From: Chryseobacterium edaphi
Lineage (GTDB): Bacteria; Bacteroidota; Bacteroidia; Flavobacteriales; Weeksellaceae
Direction: 5' to 3'
Length of the DNA stretch: 64,000 bases
NCBI RefSeq assembly: GCF_025628985.1
Contig: NZ_JAOTEM010000006.1
Location: 1-64,000 of the forward strand
Below the pieces are notes generated by a model. The model did no database searches, had not been told where the DNA came from, and saw only the letters and a program-made list of their open reading frames with translations. The translations under genes were made by a program, and so were the position numbers. This document shows positions 45,901 through 52,835 of the stretch, one piece after another. The stretch's first letter is position 1. Each line of letters starts with the position of its first letter.

Positions 45901-46139
45901 TGAATGTTTTTCAAATCTGCATTTTCAGCATAATTCGCAGCGGTAAAATTTCCCAGCCATGATAAAATTCTTTCTTTCATCTCATTTGCTGCTTTATTGG
46001 TAAAGGTCAATGCCAGAATATTCCGTATCGAATGCTGTTGGTAAGGATATCGTAAACAGATCATCAGAAGTCTCTGAACGAGCGCATAAGTTTTTCCGGA
46101 ACCGGCTGAAGCATTGATTACTGTGTAAGAATTCTGCAT
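42999..46139 (-). CDS. UvrD/AddA-like helicase with C-terminal RecB-type nuclease
   Basis: A 1046-residue DNA repair protein. Helicase motifs are visible: ASAGSGKT (Walker A near the start), DEFQDTSELQW (Walker B), LVGDPKQSIYRFRGGE, MTIHKAKGLEFPIVFIP, and YVATTRPVEQL. Near the C-terminus, RPDRIL and IVDFKTGQE match a PD-(D/E)xK nuclease of the RecB type. This is the AddA architecture, working on broken DNA ends. No AddB partner is in the window. ATG 46139 (MQNSYTVINASAG) was preferred because it places the Walker A motif at its usual distance from the start. Confidence 0.88.
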   Translation of the reverse strand: MQNSYTVINASAGSGKTYALVQRLLMICLRYPYQQHSIRNILALTFTNKAANEMKERILSWLGNFTAANYAENADLKNIQTAFENEGLKITLDELHFRSKKLLDYVLHNYSTLNIGTIDRFNSRLVRSFSYELGLAKNFNLEIDAEPFLIEAVDKMLDQIGENDSISNSFMDYVDYSLDNNEKINLNKNLYDSAKEFVKDIHYEHLKNNKSFDDSKYEDIKNTLRKEIVINKKRSLEIAEQSIELFKSKNIEIDDFSGGKKNGLGLFFIEIKRFLHKERPGFPFPTNEESALNNIQKGAAAKSKHKENEIFEILDQLLENRMQLILLFIETQKKEKILSALLPLKVNKDIQDELKKIEEENDLVLLSKFNILINENLKNEPSAFIYEKVGSQFQHYFFDEFQDTSELQWQNFVPLRNHSVSTDGTSFTLVGDPKQSIYRFRGGESKLMLDIINKKEISPKDAELLVLKENWRSAKNIVQFNNELYQFHSNDLEEEHKNIFGIDAEQNSKSKIDGRVKVNLIENLTKEDFYNDVSDRMQKDIQECIDNGFRFSDITILCRGNFDIFSYSQKLGNLKVNYKGESTNIKTISDKGLTLELSNTLQAVIQFLRWETNPKNKPHLIMLMFYLNRLGRITMTDFSFDITEILAIASHEEILEFIQNKYALKLKQDNFPKFNLYNFVEYYINEFAVENKETDFLLNFLEMLFNFTQNAGASTKEFLKYWDEEASKHTIQASENIDAIQIMTIHKAKGLEFPIVFIPLENKNSDSQFNNWFDTDDDEALKSVNINQFNKSLEAYDPEIEKFNKINSYKNFVDRLCLQYVATTRPVEQLFFYLQKANKTSNNLEILEFIQSKNTENLDEFDLYKTDPEMLKKHSQHKSSSYKTKDIQNLNNKHEKSTSIKIATPSKTYQERNKKVRTGIFVHELLSKINTEKDIHKVLESYLLEGQITLDEREEIYHDLKEIINKHSEFFDEKWEVINEKDIMISEKGISKIYRPDRILKSDEGCIIVDFKTGQESEKNEKQITTYKIVLESLGMKVLKTQLIYL

Positions 46140-46294
46140 GATGAGAAAGAATTGAGACTGCAATTTAATTAAAATTTAAATGGAATTTTAACAATATCGA
46201 ATAGGTTTTTAACAGTTTAAAAAAGAAAATTTCCAAAAAATGTATTAAAAGCGTTAACTGTGGTTAAACTTCTCAGAATGTATAAAAATTACTT

Positions 46295-46302
46295 TAGTTT
46301 TG
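46295..46302 (+). promoter_or_regulatory. -7 element before the triple paralogue block
   Basis: TAGTTTTG matches TAnnTTTG and lies 19 nt before the GTG start at 46322. Confidence 0.55.
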
Positions 46303-46321
46303 CTTCATAAAACAATATTCC

Positions 46322-47068
46322 GTGAAATGTAAACTACTATTTATCTTCTCATTATTTTTCTTCGTTAGTATCAATGCCCAGGAATTTATTTTTGGCAAAG
46401 TAACTTCTGAAGATAATATGGAAATGCTTGATGTCACTGTTGTCAATATTCGTACGGATGAGCGGGTTACAACCAATCGTGACGGTCATTTTATGATTTC
46501 CGGAAGACAGGGTGATAATCTTCGTTTTATCAAAAGTGGTTACGACAGAGTAAATACAAATGTTACCAGAGCAAATATCACTTCACCGATTAATATTAAA
46601 TTAGTAAGAAGCGCACAACTGATTGATGAAGTCGAAATCAAAAAAGCTTTAACCGGAGATTTAAAAGTAGATACCAAAACATTGAATCCTCCAAGAAAAG
46701 TTGAAAAACTCAAAAGTGATTTAGCGGTTTACATGAAACAAAAATCTGATCCGAGAATTCTTGCTGCCAAACCCGGCGAATTTGTACAGCCAAAAGGACA
46801 GGGATTTATGATCGGAAAAGTTAAAAACAAATGGGACGATGTAGATTTCATGAATTATATGGTTACTGCTTTGGGATATCAGTATTTTAATGATTTAAAA
46901 ATAGAAAATTCTCAGGTTCAGCATTTTATTTATTATGTTTTGGCAGGAGGTTTTGAGCGAAAAAGTATTTTAAAATACGGTTTTGTCAGTGATGCCGATT
47001 TAATGAGATTTCAAAGAGCTGTTTTAAACAGAATCTCTACTTATAAAGCACCTCAAACACAAAAGTAG
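46322..47068 (+). CDS. Exported carboxypeptidase-regulatory-like protein, paralogue 1
   Basis: 248 residues starting with GTG: a signal peptide (ending FVSINAQ), a CarboxypepD_reg-like beta-sandwich (about 20-95; IFGKVTSEDNMEMLDVTVVNI, FMISGRQGDNLRFIKSGYD), a short spacer (VEIKKALTGDLKVDTKTL), and a helical domain of about 110 residues. The fold is best known as the N-terminal extension of TonB-dependent receptors. Here it is joined to an unknown domain. It is first of three similar genes. No function is known. Confidence 0.8.
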   Translation: MKCKLLFIFSLFFFVSINAQEFIFGKVTSEDNMEMLDVTVVNIRTDERVTTNRDGHFMISGRQGDNLRFIKSGYDRVNTNVTRANITSPINIKLVRSAQLIDEVEIKKALTGDLKVDTKTLNPPRKVEKLKSDLAVYMKQKSDPRILAAKPGEFVQPKGQGFMIGKVKNKWDDVDFMNYMVTALGYQYFNDLKIENSQVQHFIYYVLAGGFERKSILKYGFVSDADLMRFQRAVLNRISTYKAPQTQK

Positions 47069-47074
47069 GAGGTG

Positions 47075-47872
47075 ATGAAATTCTATTTCACAAAAGTATT
47101 CTTTATCAGTCTTGCTTTCTTATCTTTTAATATCATTTTTTCGCAGCAAAAGATTTCAGGAAGAATATTGAGTGAAAATGATATGGTGATCGGGAATGTT
47201 TTGGTGGTAAATATTTCAAATGATAAAAAAACGTATAGTGATGCCTCCGGAAAATTTGCAATTGAAGCTTCTGTCAATGACGAAATCAGGTTTTCAAAAG
47301 CCGGTTATGAAAGGTTTTCTAAAAGGATTTTTGATTATGATTCTTCGTTAAATATTATCCTAATCAGAATTCCAGAGGAAATAAAAGAAGTTGAAATTCT
47401 GAATCTCACAGGAAATTTAAATAAAGATTCTAAAAGACTTGCCAAAGAAGATAAAGTGGCAAAACTACAAAAAGATATTGGTCTTCCAAGACCGCCGGAA
47501 GTCGCACGGGAAAAGGCACCTGAACTTTCCGATGCATTCGTGATTGGTTTTCCTATGGCTGCAATCAATATTGATGCTTTGTACAAAGTAATCAGCGGAG
47601 ATGCGCGCAGAATGAAAAATCTTTACAAGTTTGAAGATTTGCAGAGACATCTGAAATGGGTGGTGAGCAGACTTGATTCTGATTATTTTACAAATCAGGG
47701 AATTGCTGAAAATCAGATTCGTGAATTTTTACAATTTGCATTTCTTGAAAACCCAAGAACATTAGAGTTTGTAAAAGCAAAAAATATTAACGGAGTCGTT
47801 TTCGAGATTGAAAAAGTGATTCCTAAATATATTGAAAGGGTGAAGTCTCAAACAAAAAACAGCACTAAGTGA
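47075..47872 (+). CDS. Exported carboxypeptidase-regulatory-like protein, paralogue 2
   Basis: 265 residues from ATG 47075 (a GTG at 47072 is also possible). The layout is as in paralogue 1: a signal peptide (ending FNIIFSQ), the beta-sandwich (ISGRILSENDMVIGNVLVVN, IRFSKAGYERF), the same VEILNLTGNLNKDSKRL spacer, and a helical end domain. An exact AGGAGGTGA runs into the ATG itself, too close to serve as a Shine-Dalgarno site for this start. The gene begins 3-6 bases after the preceding stop codon. Confidence 0.8.
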   Translation: MKFYFTKVFFISLAFLSFNIIFSQQKISGRILSENDMVIGNVLVVNISNDKKTYSDASGKFAIEASVNDEIRFSKAGYERFSKRIFDYDSSLNIILIRIPEEIKEVEILNLTGNLNKDSKRLAKEDKVAKLQKDIGLPRPPEVAREKAPELSDAFVIGFPMAAINIDALYKVISGDARRMKNLYKFEDLQRHLKWVVSRLDSDYFTNQGIAENQIREFLQFAFLENPRTLEFVKAKNINGVVFEIEKVIPKYIERVKSQTKNSTK

Positions 47873-48675
47873 AAACTATTTTTACCAAATTTCTTATCTG
47901 TTCTTTTTCTTTAATTTTTAAGCAAATTTTTTCCCAGCAGAGAGTTTCGGGAAAAATTACGGACAATCATCAAATAAGCATAGGTTTTGTTTTGGTTTTT
48001 AACGTTTCAAAAAATCTGAAGTCTACAAGTGATGTTTCGGGAAGTTTTACAATTGAAGCAGCGGAAAATGATGAGTTGCGATTTGTAAAGGAGAATTTTT
48101 ACCGTACAGACAGAATCATCAAAAAAGAAAATTTAAATTCCCGGATGAATGTAATTCTTCTTCGGATAGAAACTTTAATTCCGGAAGTATCGATCAAATA
48201 TAAGCCAACAGGGAATCTTGAGAAAGATATCAAATATTATAGCGATTCAAGAAAAGTGGCCTCGTTAAAATCGTCTATGGAAGATTATATGAAAACTCCT
48301 ATGAGTGAACCTGTTCCGATTAATGAAATTCCAAAAACATTTCAGGGGCATGATTTTCAGGCAGGTCATGTCAATTTACTGAATGTTTTCGGTGAAGCTG
48401 TGAGACTCATCAAAAAATCTTCAAAGCCTAAAATTACAGCACCAACTTATGTGGAAACACAAAGTTTTTTAGCAAAAATAAAAACAGAACTTGATTTGAG
48501 TTTTCTAACACGATATGGCATGAATGAGGAGGGAATTGATCATTTTCTTTTATATGCAGAACGGGTAAATCATCTTTCAAAAAGATTTAGAAAAGATTTC
48601 AAACCTGATGAAATTGAGTATGAACTGAAAACTGCATTTATAGAATATGCTAAACTGAATAAATTAAGTCAATAA
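47869..48675 (+). CDS. Exported carboxypeptidase-regulatory-like protein, paralogue 3
   Basis: 268 residues with a GTG start that overlaps the previous TGA stop (GTGA). It again has a signal sequence (ending QIFSQ), a beta-sandwich (VSGKITDNHQISIGFVLVFN, LRFVKENFYRTDR), the spacer VSIKYKPTGNLEKDIKY and a helical C-terminal domain. Coupling by overlap implies equal expression of the three. It ends four bases before the facing acetyltransferase stop codon. Confidence 0.8.
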   Translation: MKTIFTKFLICSFSLIFKQIFSQQRVSGKITDNHQISIGFVLVFNVSKNLKSTSDVSGSFTIEAAENDELRFVKENFYRTDRIIKKENLNSRMNVILLRIETLIPEVSIKYKPTGNLEKDIKYYSDSRKVASLKSSMEDYMKTPMSEPVPINEIPKTFQGHDFQAGHVNLLNVFGEAVRLIKKSSKPKITAPTYVETQSFLAKIKTELDLSFLTRYGMNEEGIDHFLLYAERVNHLSKRFRKDFKPDEIEYELKTAFIEYAKLNKLSQ

Positions 48676-48678
48676 AGG

Positions 48679-49191
48679 TTAATGATAAATCACATCGTAA
48701 ATCTCATCTTTTACTTCTACAAGATGTTCCGGATGATAATTGGCTAAAAGCCACAAAGCAAGAGGCTTTTTTCCTTCACCATAACTTGGCTGAATGTACA
48801 TTTCATCGATCAGATGAAAACCATTTCTTTGGTAAAACGAGAAACGTCGTTGAGAATCTTCATTAAGATGTTGTGGTTCGATTTCAAGAATGATTTTCGG
48901 ATGATTTTGAAATAAATAATCTGTAATGTGAGAACCCAATTTCTGATTTCTAAATTCAGAGAAGACTTCAAAATGTTCAACAAAAACAAAACAACTCAAC
49001 TCCCAAAGAATAAGATAACCAATGTTTTCAGTTTCATTTAAAACGGAAATTACTTTTACCTGCGGATGCTCAAATAGCCGCACAAATTTGTACCAGTCAC
49101 GTCTTTCATCTTCGGGAAAGCTCGAAGCGTAAGAGTCGTAAATTTGCTGCACACGATAATCATCAGGCGAGGTGATCTGTAAAAATTCCAT
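48679..49191 (-). CDS. GNAT family acetyltransferase
   Basis: 170 residues. The acetyl-CoA-binding segment is EVFSEFRNQKLGSHITDYLF, and the strand order before and after (IGYLILWELSCFVFVEHF, RFSFYQRNGFHLID) is that of the GNAT fold. The substrate is unknown. It is followed upstream on the same strand by the PspC-like and DUF2851 genes and may form an operon with them (gaps of 2 bases and an 8-base overlap). Confidence 0.85.
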   Translation of the reverse strand: MEFLQITSPDDYRVQQIYDSYASSFPEDERRDWYKFVRLFEHPQVKVISVLNETENIGYLILWELSCFVFVEHFEVFSEFRNQKLGSHITDYLFQNHPKIILEIEPQHLNEDSQRRFSFYQRNGFHLIDEMYIQPSYGEGKKPLALWLLANYHPEHLVEVKDEIYDVIYH

Positions 49192-49193
49192 AA

Positions 49194-49415
49194 TTATAAA
49201 TCAAAGACACTCGGTCTTCTGGTAATGAAAATATCTTTTATCCAAAGTGTAAAAGCGAGACCAAGATAAATTAAAAAGAAAAATCCTGCGGTTGCAAAAG
49301 TTGAATAAATGAAGAAAACACGAAGTTTAGAAACCGGAATTCCCAATTTGGCACCCATCCTTGTGAGTACTCCAAACCATTCTCTTTCCATCTTGTGACG
49401 CAGATTGCTAAACAT
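49194..49415 (-). CDS. Small PspC-domain membrane protein
   Basis: 73 residues with GVLTRMGAKLGIPVSKLRVFF leading into a membrane helix (about 35-58), as in PspC domains. Such proteins act in envelope stress sensing in enteric bacteria. Here it stands alone without the other Psp proteins. It overlaps the DUF2851 gene by 8 bp and so is co-translated with it. The domain call is good but the function is open. Confidence 0.78.
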   Translation of the reverse strand: MFSNLRHKMEREWFGVLTRMGAKLGIPVSKLRVFFIYSTFATAGFFFLIYLGLAFTLWIKDIFITRRPSVFDL

Positions 49416-50682
49416 GATTGTCTTCTTTTAAAATTTTAAATCCTATGCTGCAATTTAAGCAATTTTTTGCTGTGCAGTAATTTTTGTAGTGATAAATCAA
49501 GCTTTGAGTTTGTAGTGCGGTTTTTACTTTTAAACCTGAATTTTTCCAGCCATCAACAATTGAGTTTTTTTCAGCGGAAATCTGTCTGTAAAAAGTCAGA
49601 ATTTCATCTGCAATTTCTTCATGATGATTTTTGTGGTAATGATATTTTAAAGGTAAAACAGTATTTAAAATAATCAGCTCAATAAAGTCTTTAGATACAA
49701 TTTTTAGTTGGTCAACCGGCGAAATCTTTCCAAAATTAAAGTGATTATCCCAATATTCGGATGCTTTTGTATTGCTGAAAATCTCCATCAGTTCATCAGA
49801 ATTTTTAGCATTAATAATCTTTGAAAATAAATTTTGATGCTGATGATAAAGATCGGCGAGTTGTGACAAACGGATTGTTGGAAAATTTGGTGGCCGTAAT
49901 CTTAAAAATTTCGGACGGATTACCAAATCGGAAATACCAAATTTGGCCTTGAGGAAATCAAATTCTCGCTTCCATATTTTCATTTGTTCGTCTTCTGGTT
50001 TTTCAAGCCAACCGGAAATACCAAATAATAAAGATTCTAATTGTGTTTTGTTTTGTCGGATTTTACCAAAAACTGTAAAATCAATACTTTCTGCAATTTG
50101 TTTAAATAAATTTGCATTCACCTTCAACCCGAAAGAGTAGGCAAGACTATGGAAGAGAACGGCTTCGTAATTATTTTTGTGAATTTCAAGATCTTTTTCA
50201 AGCTCAGAAGATTTCTCTTCAAGTTTTTTCAGTAAACTTTCTTCATAAAAATCAATCTGAATTTTATCAGGATTAAATAGATCTTCACAGGGGATAAACT
50301 GAGTTTCTTTTAATAATTTCTCGTACTTTCCATAAATACTCTGATCAATATGATTTCGTAATTCAAGAGTCGGAATATTCTTGTTTTTAAATTCCTCAAT
50401 GTCTGCATCATTTTGATAAACGACGTGAAGAATGATATTTTGATAGTTCGGATCTTTTGAATGATTGTGAAAAATCCAGTCGGATGATTTTACGTGAAGC
50501 TCAATATTGCCGGCAAGAATGATATTGTTGATCTTAATCTTTGCCATCAGAAAATCTGGTCCGGAATCTGTGTTCCACGTTCCGTAATCTAAAATTTCGA
50601 TGGGATTTCCTTTAAGATCTTTAAAATTGTAAATAGTAAATATTTTAAAATTCCACAGATATTGCAGCAGTTTTTCGTTCAT
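49408..50682 (-). CDS. DUF2851 family protein
   Basis: A cytoplasmic protein of 424 residues. The N-terminal third contains the conserved block (LDYGTWNTDSGPDFLMAKIKI, NIELHVKSSDW) of DUF2851, a family found mainly in Bacteroidota. The last 30 residues hold a cysteine cluster (CTAKNCLNCSIG) that may bind metal. The role is unknown. It heads a small minus-strand unit with the PspC-like protein and the acetyltransferase. Confidence 0.85.
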   Translation of the reverse strand: MNEKLLQYLWNFKIFTIYNFKDLKGNPIEILDYGTWNTDSGPDFLMAKIKINNIILAGNIELHVKSSDWIFHNHSKDPNYQNIILHVVYQNDADIEEFKNKNIPTLELRNHIDQSIYGKYEKLLKETQFIPCEDLFNPDKIQIDFYEESLLKKLEEKSSELEKDLEIHKNNYEAVLFHSLAYSFGLKVNANLFKQIAESIDFTVFGKIRQNKTQLESLLFGISGWLEKPEDEQMKIWKREFDFLKAKFGISDLVIRPKFLRLRPPNFPTIRLSQLADLYHQHQNLFSKIINAKNSDELMEIFSNTKASEYWDNHFNFGKISPVDQLKIVSKDFIELIILNTVLPLKYHYHKNHHEEIADEILTFYRQISAEKNSIVDGWKNSGLKVKTALQTQSLIYHYKNYCTAKNCLNCSIGFKILKEDNHV

Positions 50683-50767
50683 CGGTTGTGTTTATTGCAA
50701 CTAATGTAAGAAAAATTAAATTTTAAATGTCGCTTAAATTGAAATTCATAAAATATTTATAATTCTA

Positions 50768-50937
50768 TTTCCGGAAAGTTTCCTGCACCCTCGCAACAGA
50801 CTTTCCGGAAGCAGGGAAAGTCTCTCGCACCCCTGCAAGGTGCTTTCCGGAACCTCCGAAAGCTTCCTGCACTCTGCATGAAACTTTCGTGAAGTCCCGA
50901 AACATTGCTGCACACTGCAGGAAGCTTTCGGGGAATT
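50768..50937. repeat. GC-richer degenerate tandem repeat with a period of about 42 bp
   Basis: Units beginning TTTCCGGAA or TTTCGgGAA follow at intervals of 34, 42, 41 and 41 bp. Each contains a second block like GAAAGyyTCCTGCAC. The sequence is clearly richer in G and C than its surroundings. It fills most of the 325-base gap between the DUF2851 and bshA genes. Confidence 0.8.
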
Positions 50938-50942
50938 TGTAA

Positions 50943-50979
50943 TTAAAAAACCTTTTCAGCGTTTTAAACGCTGAAAGGG
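50943..50979 (-). terminator. Terminator of the GH3-bshA operon
   Basis: CCTTTTCAGCGTTT pairs with AAACGCTGAAAGG. On the minus strand a run of six T follows. It stands 30 bases after the bshA stop codon. Confidence 0.85.
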
Positions 50980-51007
50980 TTGATTTGCTCAATATAATTA
51001 TGATGCT

Positions 51008-52156
51008 TTAAGCTTTAGAAAATTCTTTGTTAAAGTTTGCAATCGTAGTTGTATACATTTCTTCATAGATAGGAAGAATATTTTTCAGGTCAAATTTAAT
51101 CGCCTGTTCTTTAGCGTTGATTTTCATTTGAGCTAATAATTCTTCGTTGCTAAGAAGCTTAATCGTGTAATTGCTCATCGCTTCCACATTTCCAATTTCT
51201 GCTAAAAATCCTGTCTCACCCTGAATGTTGACTTCAGGAATTCCACCTGCGTTGGAACTGATGACCGGCGTATTTGCAGCCATCGCTTCCAATGCTGCCA
51301 AACCAAAGCTTTCCTGCTCAGAAGGAAGCAAAAACACGTCTGAAAGTCGTAAAATTCTATAAAGATCATTTACTTTACCCAAAAGACGGATTTTCGAAAT
51401 CAATTCCGGATTTTCCTCCAAAAACTGGTTCACTTTTTCCATATCCGGTCCTTCACCGATGATGATTAATTTAGACTTAACTTTCTTTTCTACACTTTTG
51501 AAGATTTGAAGAACTTCCTCAACACGTTTTACCGGACGTAAATTGGAAACATGAATCAGGATTTTTTCATCAGCACTTGCAAATTGGGTTCTCTGACATT
51601 CATTAAGTTCATCAAATTCGGAATTGTCAATGAAATTGGTGATGACCTGAATCTCTTTTTTAATATGAAAAAACTGCAGCGTATCTTTTTTCAGACTTTC
51701 GGAAACGGAAGTTATCGCATCCGACTGATTGATTGAAAATTCAACGGCATGTTTGTAGCTAGGATGCTGTCCAACCAATGTAATATCTGTTCCATGAAGT
51801 GTTGTTACCAGAGGAATATCGTTATTGTCTTCTTTCAGCATTTGCTTTGCCGTAAATGCTGCATAAGCATATGGAATTGCATAATGTGCATGAAGCAGAT
51901 CTAATTTGTAAAGATTTACAACACGGTAAATCATCGAGCTCAATGCAATATCATACGGTTGATATTGAAAAAGCGGATAGGTCTGAACATTTACTTTGTG
52001 AAAGAAAATATTCGGATTGGTAATATCTAGTCTTGCAGGAAGTGCCGAACTGATGAAGTGTACCTCATATCCTTTGTTGGCAAGAGACATCCCGAGTTCT
52101 GTTGCCACGATTCCGCTTCCGCCGTATGTTGGGTAGCAAAGTATGCCTATTTTCAT
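51008..52156 (-). CDS. bshA: N-acetyl-alpha-D-glucosaminyl L-malate synthase (bacillithiol synthesis)
   Basis: Joins GlcNAc and malate, the first step to the thiol bacillithiol. The 382-residue GT4 enzyme (GT-B fold) has MKIGILCYPTYGGSGIVATELG, HAHYAIPYAYAA, TTLHGTDITLVGQHPSY, and the C-terminal EQESFGLAALEAMAANTPVI motif with the E-x7-E pattern. These are typical BshA sequences. It is the last gene of an operon with a GH3 enzyme and an unknown exported protein. The other bsh genes are not here. Confidence 0.93.
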   Translation of the reverse strand: MKIGILCYPTYGGSGIVATELGMSLANKGYEVHFISSALPARLDITNPNIFFHKVNVQTYPLFQYQPYDIALSSMIYRVVNLYKLDLLHAHYAIPYAYAAFTAKQMLKEDNNDIPLVTTLHGTDITLVGQHPSYKHAVEFSINQSDAITSVSESLKKDTLQFFHIKKEIQVITNFIDNSEFDELNECQRTQFASADEKILIHVSNLRPVKRVEEVLQIFKSVEKKVKSKLIIIGEGPDMEKVNQFLEENPELISKIRLLGKVNDLYRILRLSDVFLLPSEQESFGLAALEAMAANTPVISSNAGGIPEVNIQGETGFLAEIGNVEAMSNYTIKLLSNEELLAQMKINAKEQAIKFDLKNILPIYEEMYTTTIANFNKEFSKA

Positions 52157-52159
52157 TTG

Positions 52160-52819
52160 TTATTTGGTTGTATTTTGGTTTGAGTTACAGTTCTTTTCGT
52201 AATATTCAAGAAGAACACTAACTTTATGATCTTTGATTTCTAAATTTTCACTTTCAAAATCAGTTACCAACTGAGGGCATTTATCTTTAAAGAAATTTTT
52301 CACATGCCTTTTGACTATATTTTTTTTATTGGGCGTCCATGTGCTATTAATAAAATAGATCATAGTTGGTTTGTCGTTTTTATATTGGAAAAAATAATTT
52401 GTAAGAGTAGAAGGTGTTACTGTATAATAGTATCCGTTATTTTTTATTCCTCCGTCATAGCTGTCAGAAACATATGTTGAAATATCTCCGCTAGATATTT
52501 TTCTCATCCAGTTGTATTCAGTTTTCTCATTTTCTGAACCTTGATAATAATTAAATTCTTTTAATTCTAAAGTGATAATCTCTCCTGTTTTTTTATCAGT
52601 ATATTCCACTTTATCTAGCAATTGGACTTTTATTTTTTCTTTTTTCTGTGTGTCATCATCTTTAAATAAAAGCTTGGTTTCTCCATTTAGAACCGCATCA
52701 GCTTTACCTTTTCTAGTTGCACCATCAAGATAAAACAACGTGGCTGTAAAGTTTTGGGCTGCAAAATGGTGAGCGAATGCCATTAGAATGATTGTAAGAA
52801 ATTTAAGATTTGTTTTCAT
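52160..52819 (-). CDS. Exported protein of unknown function
   Basis: 219 residues with a signal peptide (ending AHHFAAQ). The mature part has a beta-rich first half (LFYLDGATRKGKADAVLNG, LLDKVEYTDKKTGEI) and a charged second half ending in an Asn/Gln-rich tail. I recognise no family. It lies 3 bases before bshA and 16 bases after the GH3 gene, so it is almost surely co-transcribed with both. Confidence 0.75.
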   Translation of the reverse strand: MKTNLKFLTIILMAFAHHFAAQNFTATLFYLDGATRKGKADAVLNGETKLLFKDDDTQKKEKIKVQLLDKVEYTDKKTGEIITLELKEFNYYQGSENEKTEYNWMRKISSGDISTYVSDSYDGGIKNNGYYYTVTPSTLTNYFFQYKNDKPTMIYFINSTWTPNKKNIVKRHVKNFFKDKCPQLVTDFESENLEIKDHKVSVLLEYYEKNCNSNQNTTK

Positions 52820-52835
52820 CAGTAGTTTGTATTGT

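Noticed and set aside
42999-46139. Helicase-nuclease as a phage-defence system
   Set aside because: The domain order is that of AddA/RecB repair enzymes, and no defence partner genes or island features surround it.
50765-50992. A 75-codon gene on the minus strand after bshA
   Set aside because: The frame is open because the DNA is a 42-bp repeat, which is a multiple of three. The bshA terminator lies inside it, and no start signal or homology is apparent.
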